From NCBI RefSeq assembly GCF_000165425.1, contig NW_001799599.1, forward strand, positions 252,715-316,714: a DNA stretch of 64,000 nucleotides, written 5' to 3'. The notes under the pieces are model-generated. The model saw only the letters and a list, made by a program, of their open reading frames with translations. It searched no databases and had not been told where the DNA came from. Made by a program: the position numbers and the translations under genes. Shown piece after piece: positions 40,401-53,166 of this stretch (within the stretch, counting starts at the first letter, position 1; every line of letters begins with the position of its first letter). Origin of the DNA: Paramecium tetraurelia (taxonomy: Eukaryota > Ciliophora > Oligohymenophorea > Peniculida > Parameciidae).

Positions 40401-43400
40401 AGTTCTTTAGCAAAGAGGAGAGAACAATCAAAGGAGAAATTGTGATTCAAATTAGAGGAGGAAAACTATTGGTTGTTCCCTTCTCAGCTTAAGCAATCAT
40501 ACCTAAAATTGAAATTGAGTAGGATCTTTTCGAATTTGGAAATGTCACCACTCTAGGCACGAGCAATCAAATGCCTTTGACTCTCGTAAATTCATCTCCT
40601 GTGAATGTTGAATTGGTTTTAGATTTGCGATCTCAAAGTGAGAATCCAAAAGCCCCTGATGGAATTGATTGCTTAGAATTCAAACCATAAGATGATGATG
40701 ACACCATTATGCATTCTGTTCATCCTGATTAAGAAGATGATGAACCCAAAGAAGAGGATCCATTGGATGATGTATCTGAGAAATCAGAACCCATAGAAAT
40801 CGAATAGAAGATATATAGACAATATAATATCTCCATTGGGGCAGGCAAATCTTAACAATTCTTGTTACGCTTCTCCCCAAAGGAAGTTAAATAGTACTCA
40901 TTTGACATTCCATTGACTCTCGCAAGATTTGGTATGTTGCCTACTTTACTAAGAAGAGTGACTTGCAAAGGACTCAAACCTAAATTCTTAGTGGAACCTT
41001 AATCTATAGAATTCAAGAAGAAAATCATCACTTCCCCAGATAAATGTTTCCCCACAGTTGAAGAAATCAAATTGTCTAATCCTGATAAACGAGATGTTCA
41101 TTGGAAAATTGATGCCTCCTCATTGAGATCAGAAAAGATCTTCTCAATCGAACCTTCTGAAGGAGTTGTTCCAAGTGGACAACAATCTAAAATTAGGGTC
41201 AAATTCAATCCTTATGGACCTGGCTAATTTAGCGGTGTCGTTCAATTATACATCCTATCTGATCCTGACATCCCTCCTACCTTACCTTATGTAGAAATCA
41301 CATTAGGGGGGTCTGGAGCATACCCAAGATTATTATTTGACAAGAAAGAAATCATACTTCCAGTTGTGCCTTTGAATATTCAATCTAGGTGTTACTTTAG
41401 AATTATTAATGACGGATACGAAAACTTAAATTTAAAATATAATTGGGCTCAAGAAATAAGCAATTTCAATCTAGAACTTAAATTTCCAGAAGGAACTACC
41501 TTAGGTGTGGCCAAAAGCAAACTAAGAGTGGAAGTTATTTTTAGTAATAAGAAACCCTTGAGTTTTACTACAAGAGTTGAATTTATTGATGAAGCCAGAG
41601 TCTATTCAATCTACATTTCTGGAACTACAGATAATTGCATTTTTACTAATCAAACATTCCTTTGGAGGATGGGAAGGTACCAATTAGAAGCTGAAGAAAG
41701 AAAACCCATCCTCTATGTAGAAGATGAGAATGTGGATTCTGACAACGAGAAGAATCCTAAACACAATTTCTCTGTAAGATCAAGTACTTCCTCTAAAGGA
41801 ACTGCAAATCTAGGTTATACTCCTGTTAGGAAAGATTAATTTGACTCTGCTTCTGAATATATTATTAGATGGCTCAATTATCATGTGCTTACAACCAGTA
41901 TCGTAATGTATCCTGAAGATGTGATTAATGCCAATGGACAACAGGTTTTTGAACTTCTCACCTTTTTGACAGGCAAACAGAATTTTTCCTATAAATAAAA
42001 TATTGATCCAAATTGGAAGAAATCTTAGAGGGCTGAAGCACTTTATAAATAATATGATGAGATGATCAGATAACTTAAAATAGAGGGAGCATTGCTTAAT
42101 CACATCAGATCAGAATACTTGTTGAGTTATTAAGATTATTTAGCATGGCTCAAAGTTCAACCACCAAATAAGTTTGAGAATGTCCCTGAAAATATGTTGA
42201 GACTCAATCCTACTAAATACAATTACTTGCAATAAGATGCTTGGATTGCCTTATTCTATCAAATCATCAAGATCTATTATTTGAATCGTATCACTCTCAA
42301 GGCATTCAAAGCTCTTCCAGGAATTCCTACTCCTAAATTAACTATTCCTGATTATTATCTGGAAGGATCCAATTTGATCTCATAATCTGAAGGCATACTC
42401 CTCTACTTCTATGAAATATGTTATGAAATGCAACATCAAATGACTAGACGAATCAAGAATTTTGATTAAGATTTCAGAGATTCAATAGTAATTGCCGATG
42501 CTTTGACCACATTCATTGGTCCTTCCATGACTAAATTCTTCGGCAATTTCCGTAACTCTTGTAACCATGAGGATGATTACAAATACAACACTGAAAAACT
42601 GATACCAGCATTGTAAGACTTTGGCCTTTAATCTCACATTTAACCCATTGATATATATCGTCCTTAATGCAGAGAAATGATTATGCTACTTGTTCAATTA
42701 TTTTTTTCGTTGCCTTATTACATTCCCCAAAAGGACCCTATTTTCTTCTCTTGTGTTTTGGGTGAAGAAGTAGTCAAAAGCATTGAACTTAAGAATCCAA
42801 CTCAAAAACCAATCAGCTACTGGGTTAAATATGAAGGACATCCAGATTTCTAATTGGAAGGAGATGAAAGTATTAAAATTGAACCAGACGTTCCCTATTA
42901 ATATAAAATTAAGTTTACATCAAGAATATCTCAGCCAGTTTCTGGAAGAGTAATTTTCACAAACAAAAAAGAGTCAAACATATAAGCAGCTGCTTTGGTT
43001 TTTGAATTAAAATCCAGTATTACAGGCAGAAAATCTGAGAAGCAATGGAATGTTAGTTCTATATTGTATGAAATCTTTGACTTTTAAATTTAAATAACGA
43101 ATAAGTTCTTATAGGATGGGGAATTTCAAATAATCATAACTCATGAGAAAAAGTAGATAGATCAATAGAAAAAGAAGGGAAAGACTGCTTAAGTTTAATC
43201 AATTATTTAAGAGGAGGAATTCCCAGCATTCTTTTGTCAGCAAGAGAAGATTCGTATTCGCAAGAATCAAACCATTAATCTAACTTTACAATATATTCCA
43301 TTAACAATGGATACTCACAAATGTCAAATAGTTTTAACTGATCCACAAGTTGGAGAATTTCAACATGATCTTTAAGGAACTGTAGAGTTACCTAATTTAT

Positions 43401-46180
43401 CAGGTGAATTCAAACCTGAAAAGCCTCTGTATGTAGATTAAACTATCCAAATTCCATATCAAATTCCTTTCAAAAATGAATAGATAGTTCGTGCTCGGTA
43501 ACAAATCTAATAGATAATGTAAATAAAATAGAAGAACAAATAATAATAATTGGGTGTAGATAAGACGAATACCTAGAATAATTTTTAGAATAAATTAGTG
43601 TATCCAGGTAGTAATACTGATTAAACGACTTTTGAAATAGAAGTTTATCCGTAAACATAATATTTATAAGTTCCATAAACATTGACTGTTGTTGATGGAA
43701 ATAAAAAATAAGTAGATCGCAGTAATGATGGTAAATTGCCAATTACTTATGCATTTAAAAATGCAACAAAAGATTTTAGTGTCATTTTGACTTTAAAAAA
43801 TAAATTTGATATTCGGAGATACAAATTATCAGCTCAAGTATTACCCAAGGTTGTTAAGGCAACATTAGAATTTAGAGTACCTGCTAGATAATAAGTAGTT
43901 TAAGAGATTCCAATTGTGAATAATTCTGATAAAGAATGGAGCATTAAGGTGTAGATTAATCAACCTTAAGATGGATTATTTTAATGTCCAAATAAAGATT
44001 TTTAAGTCAAGAAGAAATCTACAGGATTATTTCCAATAACATTTTATCCCTAATGGATAGCATCTTGTGAGGCAAAACTAATACTTAGTAATCCTTAAAC
44101 TAATGATGTATTTGAATATGATTTGGTTGGTATTGGAGAAGAACCAGTTGCTGAGGAGCATATAATACTTAATTGTTAGGCTAGAAAATAAATGAAAAGA
44201 GACATAGAAATTAAAAATAATTCAGAAAAAGTGATCACCTATAAAGTGGAAACTGATTTGATCTATGCAACTGGACCCTAGACCATTACTGTATAACCAG
44301 GAAAGAAAGCTACATATCAATTAACTGTATAACCAGTTTTATCAGGGTAATATACTGGGTCAATCACATTCACAGAAGAAAGTGGAAGATACTTATGGTA
44401 CACTGTCTTTATGAATACTGAATCTCCGAAGTCAGTTCAGACTTTAGAATTATCTTGTCTAATTAGATAAGCTACGGTAATGCAATTAACACTTGTTAAT
44501 CCTTTGCCTGAAACTGCAATTTATGAAGCCATAATAAATGGAGATGGCCTAGTAGGAGAAGATTAATTTGCAATTGGAGCTAACAAAGAGGGAAATTATG
44601 AATTGACTTTTGCTCCACTTAAAATAGGTAGATGGAGAGGTAGTGTTGCATTTGTAAATCGTTAATTAGGGGAAGTTTGGTATGAATTCATACTCACTTG
44701 TGAAGAGTAACCAATAATAAAATTAAATGTATTAAAGGCATCTCTAGGAAAAGTAGAGTCATTGCCTATTACTTTAGAAAATCCATCTGATTAAAAGGTC
44801 AATTTGTAGTATAGAATATCTAATCCAACTAATTTCGATATCTCACCTAATGAATTAGTTATTCACCCATATGACGTCTTAAAAGTTAATATTAAATATA
44901 CTCCCTCTTCACTTGATTAAATAGAGTAGTCTGAAATTATCTTTACATCTCCTATTGGAAAATGGCATTATTTAGTTTTCGGTAATGGTCTACCCCCAAC
45001 TAAATTCCCAGCTACTACTGTGAGTATAGGATTGAATAAGGATTACAGTTCTGTTGTACACTTTAAGAATCCTTTTAAAGATCCAATTACTGTTAAAATT
45101 GAATTCGAAGCTGAAGGACATAATAAAGAAGTTTTTAAATTACTGACCAACAAAAATGATAAGATTCTTGTTCCAGGAATGAATGTTCTATAAATTCCTT
45201 TTTCATTTGTTCCAAGAGAAATCACTTGCTATTATGCTGAAATAATTATTCAAATGAATGAAAAGATCTCCTGGACTTTTCCAATTAAAGGAGTAACAGA
45301 AAGTATATCAAATCAAACATTATTTCATTTTAAGGCCAAGTGTAGAGAAAAGTGGGAAGATGAAATCAAAATTGGACTCTAAGGAATTGCTTAAACTTTA
45401 TAAGCTGATGACAAATTTGATTTTGAATTGGCAAACATTCCAGTAGATTTATAACAAATGATCAGCAAATGCTTTAGTGTAAAGTGTACTAAAAACTAAT
45501 TATATAATCCTCATGAAAATCTTCATTTTGCTGTTCGATTTTAGCCTATGAAACCATTCAAAGCTAGTCTTGAATTTATTGTTCTTAGACAAAGTGGAGG
45601 AAGATGGAAGTAATCATATTTAATATATTTACAATAGATACAAGATAGTGTTAGAAGCCACTTAACCTGATGAAGATGATGTTATTATAATTAGTTCACC
45701 TTTAAATAAAACTACTAGTGTTTCCTTCAAATTAACAAATAAAACTAAAGGATACGCTAAGTTCTATGCTGGATTCACTCCTGAATCCGATGCTGAATTT
45801 TCAGTTATTCCTAAAATCGGCGACCTTGAGCCATATGGAAGAGAAGGAACTACTTTTGTAATTTCATTTACTCCTATAGAATATGGTAAGATCAGAAAAG
45901 GCAAATTAGTAATTTAAACTGAGGACATGTATTGGTACTAAATTTTGATTATTATAATCTTAGGTCTTATTTGATTAAGGGTATTCTTCCAAAATATATA
46001 CCTCCTTAAATCAAACAATCGAATATTGATAATCATTTAATGAAATCTTAAATTTAGTAATCCACCATCATTGATTAATCCAAAAACTATGTTGTTGAGA
46101 ATATCAAAAAAGCAAGATAACTTACTCCACCTGCATCTAAAAGACAGATGTTTTTAGACGCCTCTTTTATTAAAAAATGA
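37445..46180 (+). CDS. CFAP47: CFAP47-like ciliary protein (ASH/MSP-type repeats with CH domain)
   Basis: ATG 37445 (MNKSSLNSSKIKQLSSGAP) to TGA 46178-46180, about 8.7 kb, ~2,880 aa, with few small introns. Most of it is a chain of ASH/MSP-like beta domains recognised by repeated motifs: IEVVPNEIIFKDIQINQTYE, FRIDPNSFTLAPGQEFSVSV, FSIEPSEGVVPSGQQSKIRV and many F-x-F-G-N and P-x-x-G-x-V patterns. At about 42380-42520 a calponin-homology-like segment appears (LLYFYEICYEMQHQMTRRIK, DSIVIADALTTFIGPS). ASH repeats plus an internal CH domain is the CFAP47 layout; HYDIN is longer and differently built. CFAP47 belongs to the central apparatus of motile cilia. SPEF2-type or other ASH proteins are less likely. 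Confidence 0.75.
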
Positions 46181-46908
46181 AATATCTACATATATATCTA
46201 TATTTATATATAACAATAACATTTGTTATCAAAATCTAGTTAATTATTTTATCTTATTTGGTTCAATTAATCCATTTTGGTTAATAATTCATTTATAGAA
46301 ATATGATATTCAACTTTATCACTCACTCCAAAGTTTAGAAATGCATTTAGGTATTAGAACAAACTTCAAAGCATAGTCTTGTGTTTCTAGAATATCTTTA
46401 ATTGTACCATACTTAATGACTTAGATATGCTTAAATATTTCGATGTTTATTATTTGTAATAAATTGTATTTTCTTCATTTCTCAAATTTAATTTGATAAG
46501 CAAAAATACGATTATTACATAAATATTACTTCTTATAATTTTTATCCAAGTATTTCAGGTTCAAATTTAAGCTTTTATTTTAAATCCTATAATCCTGGTT
46601 TAATAAAAGTAGAGTCTTAGTCTTTTTAACTTGCCTCCTTTTAATTATCAAAATATCTATTCTAATCTCATAATCTTCAATCACAAAAAAATATAAATTA
46701 ATTTTTTATTTCATACAAAATATTAACTATATTCATATTTATATTCCACTATGTTTAAGTAATACATTCAAGAAGCTGAATATTAGAGTCTCTACTCTTT
46801 TTAAATAATATTATATAAATATTCAAATTTGTAAATCTAGCCGTTGTCATTAAATATATGATTAAAAGGTGGTTAATATCGAAGTAATTATATAATGATA
46901 TCATTTTT
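46181..46908 (-). other. AT-rich spacer with a minus-strand coding-like relic
   Basis: No intact gene. On the minus strand from about 46684 down to 46250, runs without TGA read like protein: YEIRIDILIIKRRQVKKTKT, IQVIKYGTIKDILETQDYAL and NFGVSDKVEYHISINELLTK. The first two share a frame broken by TGA at 46475-46477; the third is in another frame. This looks like the remains of a lost gene. The family is unknown. Confidence 0.35.
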
Positions 46909-47883
46909 TCATTCATCTAGCCATCTTATCTTCTTTCCATCTTCCCATTCTCCTTCTCTTTCAATGCCATTACTTCCTCTATACACTCCTTTGCCATGTT
47001 ATTATCCATCCTTCCAAAATCCTTTGTACATTCTACCATCTGGCCAAAAGAACTCACCGAAACCATGCTTTTTATCATCGAAATATTATCCTTTATATTT
47101 TCTACCGTCCTTCCATGTAAAAATACCATTTCCATCCATTTTATTGTCTTTCCAATCTCCAGTATACTCCCTAAAATCTGCCCATTTATAAACTCCTTTT
47201 CCATGAATATTATTGAAGGCAAACTCACCAGTGTAAGTACTACCATCACTCCAAGTAAAGGTACCGATTCCATGTTTTAAACCCATATCATAGTCGCCTT
47301 CATACATGGCTCCATCAGCCCACTTTTCAACTCCGAAACCATGTTATTTGTCTTCAAACCACTCTCCTACATAGGATGCCCCATCCTTATGAAAGTATGT
47401 CCCTTTGCCATGAGCTTTGTCATTTAGCCACTCTCCTATGTATACATCTCCATCAGAATGAATCAATCTACCTTTTCCGTTAGCCATATCAGATGCGAAA
47501 TAACCTTCGTAAACAGAACCATCAGCCCAGTGTTGTTTGCCTCTTCCTTATCTCATTCCATTCTTCCACTATCCTTCATAGTACACATTAGTTTCAATTT
47601 CCAACACTCCCGAATAAGGTAGAGCAAACATGTCATCGGTTGGATCATCGTATTAATAGGGACCAACTCTATTTAATGCTTCTTAGGTGAACGAATTAGA
47701 GAAATCAGGCATGGAGACTAGAGTTTTGAGATTAGATCTAATGTGCTGGATTAATTGAGAGGATTGTGATAATTTTGGTTTAACACTCAGGTTTTCTTGA
47801 TTGTCAGGTGCCTTCTTTGCTGGTTTGAGTTCATTACGAGATTCGTATATATTTGGATCATCACAGGTTGTGCAATTCCCCAT
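46909..47883 (-). CDS. MORN-repeat protein, probably N-acylated (324 aa)
   Basis: Uninterrupted 325-codon frame from ATG 47881-47883 to TGA 46909-46911. Starts [18 protein letters not shown]: Gly2 with Cys4 and Cys7 is a classic N-myristoylation plus palmitoylation signal. After ~100 mostly disordered residues come about nine or ten MORN repeats, for example [54 protein letters not shown] and [22 protein letters not shown] proteins bind membranes or scaffold ciliary and cortical structures. The lipidation signal suggests attachment to the ciliary or cell membrane. It starts 22 bases from the divergent Kelch gene. Confidence 0.9.
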
Positions 47884-47905
47884 TTTGACTGTTATAATAA
47901 TTATT
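47884..47905. promoter_or_regulatory. 22-base divergent spacer
   Basis: The entire interval between the MORN and Kelch start codons. It is AT-rich. It is too small for two separate promoters, so one bidirectional element, or promoters within the coding regions, is implied. Confidence 0.45.
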
Positions 47906-49489
47906 ATGTTATCTAATCGATCGAATAAGGACACCAAGGAAGTCAAACGCATTAGTTTGATTCCAAGTCGACAGGAGCAACAATAAGACCAAGAATACAA
48001 GTACATATAACCTGTAAAAACTGTGAATGTGGAGAATCAGGATCCAAAATGGTCAGAACTCAAAGTAGATGGCAAGAATATCAACCACAGAGCCTACTCC
48101 AGCATAACAATCCATAATGATTTGTATACCTCCCTTATAATATAGCTTGTATTTGTATGGGGGATACCAAGTTCAATTAGGAATCATGGATGAATTCTAT
48201 CGTATGAATCTAAAGAGTTTAAGTTACCAATGGGAAAAGCTGACTTACAAGGAAAACCCAGGACCCAGGACTCGCCATCAGATGTGTACCTTCATAGATA
48301 GGATCTACATATTTGGTGGTCAGATTCACTAATCAGTCTCCACCAATTCCATGTGGTACTTTGATCTCAATTCCCACATCTGGATTAAGTGCAAAATTAA
48401 TCAATCATATCCTCCAGAAATAGACAATCACACAGCCATCATCCACAACGATAATTGGATTGTATTTGGGGGTTTTTTTGGAGGAACTGTTGGCTTACAT
48501 TCTAACTATGTTTATAAATATGAATTTAGTTCCAACAATTGGCAAAGAGTTTAACCATAAGTCAGCAAAGCTCCATATCCCAGAGACGGAGCAGGCATAG
48601 CTATGCATAAGAACATTCTCTACATGTTCGGCGGATCTAATGGTCATGAAAGATTTAACGATCTATGGAAATTCGATTTCTAAGTATGGACCGAAATCCC
48701 TATCAGTTCCAAAGTAAAACCTAGAATCAGATCAGGTCATGTGATGCTTGCTCATGATGATAAAATAATCATCTTTGGAGGAATACATGATATCACTTGG
48801 GAATTAGATGACTTATATGTATTTAATCTTAAGAAAATGGAATGGGTTAGTGTTGATGAGGACAGCGCTAGAAAGAAGGATAAATAATTACTATCTCCAA
48901 GCAAGGACACCAAATAAGATCAACATTCACGAAGATAATTCAGAAAATCCACTAGAACTGGCAGCATAAAAAAGACTTTTAAAAGAACAACTCTCTCTCC
49001 CCTTAAAAAACCTGATTAATCTGAAGACAGTTTGGAGTCACCTACTAGAAATTTGTCTTAAGCTTAATCTAATTAAAAAACCCTAGATGAAAAAAAAAGA
49101 AAAGAAATTTAACAGAAGAAAATGGCTTTATTAAAGATTTTTGAAGTTGATGAGGGTTAAAAATAATAACTTAGAGACAATTCTCCTACCTCTGAAAAAA
49201 TGAGGAATTCCTTATTCTTAATAGGCAATCCAAAGGCTGACTTGAAAATTAGATAGGGAAAACTAACTGAATTTGGAAAGCCTTTGGTTTCAAAGTATAT
49301 TTTCAATTATTTTTTATCAGATTTCTTTAGCCCCTTCAATCAATGTAAAATTCAATCGTTGGAAAGAAACCCTGCGCTCGAGATGGACATTCATTTACAA
49401 TATATGAATCTTAACTTCTCATTTTCGGTGGAGATAGACATCAAATGTCCTTTAATGATATATATTCTTTAGATTTAACCAAAGTTTGA
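47906..49489 (+). CDS. Kelch-repeat protein (511 aa)
   Basis: ATG 47906, TGA 49487-49489; introns at 48124-48145 (22) and 49295-49320 (26) give exactly 512 codons. Kelch blades: LYLYGGYQVQLGIMDEFYRM, IYIFGGQIHQSVS with MWYFDLNSHIW, WIVFGGFFGGTVG, LYMFGGSNGHERFNDLWKFD, IIIFGGIHDITWELDDLYVF. A charged, Ser/Lys-rich insert of ~130 residues (KKTFKRTTLSPLKKP, DEKKRKEIQQKKMALLK) then precedes a final blade (CARDGHSFTIYES, LLIFGGDRHQMSFNDIYSLD). A split propeller closed by the last blade is common. It probably mediates protein binding; the partner is unknown. Confidence 0.88.
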
Positions 49490-49873
49490 TTATCATATTA
49501 AATTCTTATTTAAGATTATTTTTATAAAGAATTCCTAAGATACATTGTTTTTTGTTTACCATTGCCAGTCTTTTGTCCAATTATTTGTTGAAATTATTAT
49601 TTCCTTGACAATAGTTTTTAGAAATATATTTGGTTGACCAAAATAGAAATAAGCAACTTCAAGTTGAAAATTTAATTAAATCAATTTTATTGAATTAATT
49701 TTGTTTAAATAAGTATAAATTTTTTATAGTTAATTTCTGTTAGATCAACATTAATATCTCTATTGATAAAGAATTTGTATATATTTTATAGAAAAATACT
49801 ATGATTTAAATTTCAACATATCTTATTAGTAATATAAAAGGCACAATAACCATCCTTAAATTCATAAATAAAA
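49490..49873. other. AT-rich spacer
   Basis: 384 bases of AT-rich sequence with no gene seen; it contains the promoter of the small secreted-protein gene. Confidence 0.5.
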
Positions 49874-50219
49874 ATGAAAAAAATTTTGGCAATTGCATTA
49901 CTTATCCTCTGTATCACAGCTAAGAAACACCACAAATAAGAAGAGGAACCAACAGATCCAATGTCTAAATGCGTTTAAGAGAATTGTATGAACGAAGCAT
50001 TTGGATGCGTCTTTGATGATTAATGTTCTAATACACTGTCGGAGTGTGCTGAACAAAATCAAGATAATAGGTCAATAGACAAAGTAATTATCATTAAAAT
50101 TTCTTTAGCTTGTTGAATGCACTGCCAATAATGAAATCGCATCAGCATTAGCTTCTTGCATGCAAACCAATTGTGCCAGCTTTTAGTAACTTATGAAGCT
50201 TTTCAACAGAAGAAAGTGA
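49874..50219 (+). CDS. Small secreted cysteine-rich protein (106 aa)
   Basis: ATG 49874, one intron at 50084-50108 (25 bases), TGA 50217-50219, 107 codons. Signal peptide MKKILAIALLILCITA, then KKHHKQEEEPTDPMSKCVQ. The mature part has evenly spaced cysteines (CVQENCMNEAFGCVFDDQC, CAEQNQ, CTANN, CMQTNCASF), about nine in 85 residues, implying several disulphide bonds. No known family is recognised. It is probably secreted or stored in a secretory vesicle such as a trichocyst, but that is only inference. It is short and would be missed by standard-code gene finding. Confidence 0.78.
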
Positions 50220-50635
50220 ACATAAAAATGATTATTATTAAGCAAATCAAAAATCATCTTTTATTACCAAAATTTTTCCTATTTTTCCTATTTTTTTTAT
50301 ACTTTTAGATCGACCTAACACACGCATATTAATTAAATATAAAAAATTGTAATATTTATTGAAAATTCTCATATAATCTAATGTCATAATTAAATTATGA
50401 GAAATTAGATATTAAAACTGATTTTGGTGACTCTCGAGATGGGTTCTAAGATAAAAATAAAAATAAATTTATTTATTAATTTATACTTTTTAATCTCCAT
50501 ATTTTTTTAATTATCCAAGGGTGATGAGATGTAGTCTAATTTCCAAATCATTTCGGAGATAATACGGAGTATTGATTAAAATTGTGTATATAAAATTTAA
50601 TTCCGGTTTCGAGTTAAATATCTTATTTATAATAA
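50220..50635. other. AT-rich spacer
   Basis: 416 bases with strong AT bias. Nothing recognisable. It separates two plus-strand genes. Confidence 0.5.
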
Positions 50636-51300
50636 ATGAATATTTGCCAATTTTAACACCCAATCGAGTATACTAGTTGCATAATAGATGATGAATCCAA
50701 TTAGAATATTTTAGTTCAGTGCCATACTAATTTTTAAAAGAAGTAGAGCATGAATGCATCTACTCAAGAATAGACTGATTATTCAGAAATCTCCTAACAT
50801 GAATAAGACTCAACACTCTTGGACATTGAAGTTGATCAATATCTGTACAGTATTAATCTCAGACATAATCCTACCTTTCAACAGGAAGAATTCATTCATA
50901 ATTTTTTGTCTCATAACACAATCTAAAAACTCAAATTAGGACTTACCGCTGAACTGGCTGAGGATGATAATACTAAGAAGTTTGAGGAGTGGCTATATAT
51001 GTTGAGAAATAGAAATGGGCAGAATTTAGCTAGGGAATTGAAAGTAAAGAAATATTTAGAGAAGAAAAGGAATAGAACTTATGAAAAAAGAGTACAATAC
51101 TAAGTTAGACAAAAGGTGGCTGGAGAAAGAATGAGAATCAAAGGGAGGTTTATTACATGGAGATAGGTAATAGTAGAATCTAAAAATAGGCTGTTAAATT
51201 GTTGGATGGAGATGAATCGAAGAAGGAGTGGACTTACAATGATTATTTTAGAATCAAGGCGTTGCTCTACTCAAAATACAACTTGGTTAATAATCTCTGA
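50636..51300 (+). CDS. CCT-motif protein (213 aa)
   Basis: ATG 50636 (MNICQFQHPIEYTSCIIDDE), intron 51167-51189 (23 bases), TGA 51298-51300, exactly 214 codons. An acidic and Gln-rich N-terminus leads to a basic block at about residues 130-175: KYLEKKRNRTYEKRVQYQVR then QKVAGERMRIKGRFITWRQA. This fits the CCT motif (CONSTANS, CO-like, TOC1), whose consensus is a KR-rich block, KKIRY.VRK, then RM.R.KGRF. CCT domains bind DNA with NF-Y subunits and are best known in plants. The tail is KLLDGDESKKEWTYNDYFRI. A nuclear regulatory role is likely; the target is unknown. Confidence 0.75.
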
Positions 51301-51380
51301 TTTTATTATATGATTTTCATTAATGGTTTAAGACTTTATAATATTTCTGATAATATAATTTAATTAATAAAGGCTTTTAT

Positions 51381-53135
51381 TCAAACAACAGGATCTAATT
51401 ATCGGATAGATATACGATCATCTTACTCCTATTATTATTTAAATATGCTTGGTAATTTAAGTTGCCTAAGTAAAACCTATTTTGAATCCCCGCTAGAAAA
51501 TTGAGGAATTCTTGAAGTAAGAGGTGGATTAGGGCAATATTACAATTAGAATTGCAATTATTACATTTTTAATCGCTTACTAGGTTCAATATGAATGAGA
51601 GGATTATTCAGGTTTAAATTAATCTAAGAATCTTTAAGTAGTGTAGAAACACTTTCATAGTAACTTTGAATTTTAGAAGATTAATGTGAAACTCCAGCAA
51701 GAAGGTCTAAAGGTCTTTTAACAATTCGACTTCTGTTGGTTTTACAAAAAGGTTGATTTTCTGTTTTCATACGTTGTAAAAGAACATCATTATCAGCTAG
51801 ATTCAACGATAAAGATTATTTGGATTATCTTTTGTTTTCCCCATAAATCTGATAGGCCTTATGAATGATGTATTCTAACTTTTTCATCATCAACTATAGA
51901 GTCTTCAATGATTCTCCTCTACAACAGTATAATTTAAATCTCTAAATTGAAATATAAGATTTACATCTTCTTACAAAAATAAAGTTTAGACTTTTTCCGT
52001 TAAGCAAATTGCCTTAGTTTCCCTCTGAGATTATTTATTCATAATTTCCATGAATCCAAACAATTGGCCTTTGCTGTATCGGTTGATGACTATTTATTAT
52101 TTATTTTGTTGTTTGGACAATTGAGCATTCTCTAAATCTCTGCCCTTCTATTATAACTCAACCAAACCAGAAACTATGAAATAGACTCCTTTAATTGATT
52201 CTCCTTCTCTAAAAATAACGTTGTTCATGGCATAATCAATGGATTAGAAATGATATTGGATAACACTAATGTCAGCATCATTCCAATCAGTAAATATATT
52301 GATTGATTTCAAAAATTCAAAATTTTTATTTTAAATTCTAATATAATACTCGGCTAATTGAATTATAAATGTATAAATTACATAAGAATGTATGAAAAGC
52401 CTCTCTTGACAATTTAATAAATTAGCAATCTTCAGCACAAACAATCGTGGCTTATCTGGGCATACAATTAGTAAGAGCTATCTCTCCGAAACTCCCTCCT
52501 TGTTCTATTTTTCCAACCTTCATCATATGGGGGTATTTCAGTTCCAACATTCTCTCATCTTCCAAGTCCTAAAATTCGTCCTCATCCTCTAATAAATTAA
52601 TTAATTATACTGTCTCTTCACCTTCATCGTACTCCTTTTCAACCTTTTTCTTTTTATCATATTTTTTGTCTCCTTTTTTTTCGATCACTTCAATTTTGTC
52701 ATCACCCAAACCACTTTTTCCAACCAACACCTTTAAAATTATAAATATTCAAATACCCAAACGCTACCTCTCAAGATGATGTAAAAATTTTTTCCAATGG
52801 CCCCAAAACGAAAAAGTGTCCGACGTGCTGGCACATTAATGTATTGTAATTCTCTATAAAGATTAAGCATTTCCTCTTAACTAGTAGTTTTTTGCATCTC
52901 AGTAAAATATTTAATTGAGTAAAACGCCTATGATAATAAGTTCAATTCATTTTGATTTCTTTACTTTTACTCTTTTGATAAAATACCCACGATAACCTTT
53001 ATTTCAATAATACTTTACTTCAAAATGGGTAGGATTGTCAATATCAATTTCACCCTTGGATAGTAAGTCTTTGACTTGTTGATTTAGTTTGAATTATAAT
53101 TTTATTCGGTCAATATTTGAGAGCCTTCTGTACAT
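51381..53135 (-). CDS. Cyclic-nucleotide-binding-domain protein
   Basis: TGA 51381-51383. ATG 53133-53135 is preferred; an in-frame ATG at 53225 would overlap the upstream kinase. Intron at 52997-53018 (22 bases), others likely. The binding fold opens QELQYINVPARRTLFRFG-like sequence, FGAIGKNFYIILRGSV, and closes with the phosphate-binding cassette GGSFGEIALTNCMPRQATIV at about 52440-52510, which keeps the Gly-Glu-x-Ala and Pro-Arg-x-Ala-Thr signature, so cNMP binding is plausible. About 70 charged residues lie between these parts (EVIEKKGDKKYDKKKKVEKE, EEETVQ-type acidic stretch, DEDEFQDLEDERM). The C-terminal half is Gln/Ser-rich. No kinase or channel part. It may be a regulatory subunit for a nearby kinase, but this is inference. 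Confidence 0.8.
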
Positions 53136-53166
53136 TAGTTTGTATAAAAAATATAAAATAATTAAG

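Noticed and set aside
46895-47280. Plus-strand ORFs opposite the MORN gene
   Set aside because: They are antisense shadows; the minus strand encodes clear MORN repeats in one unbroken frame.
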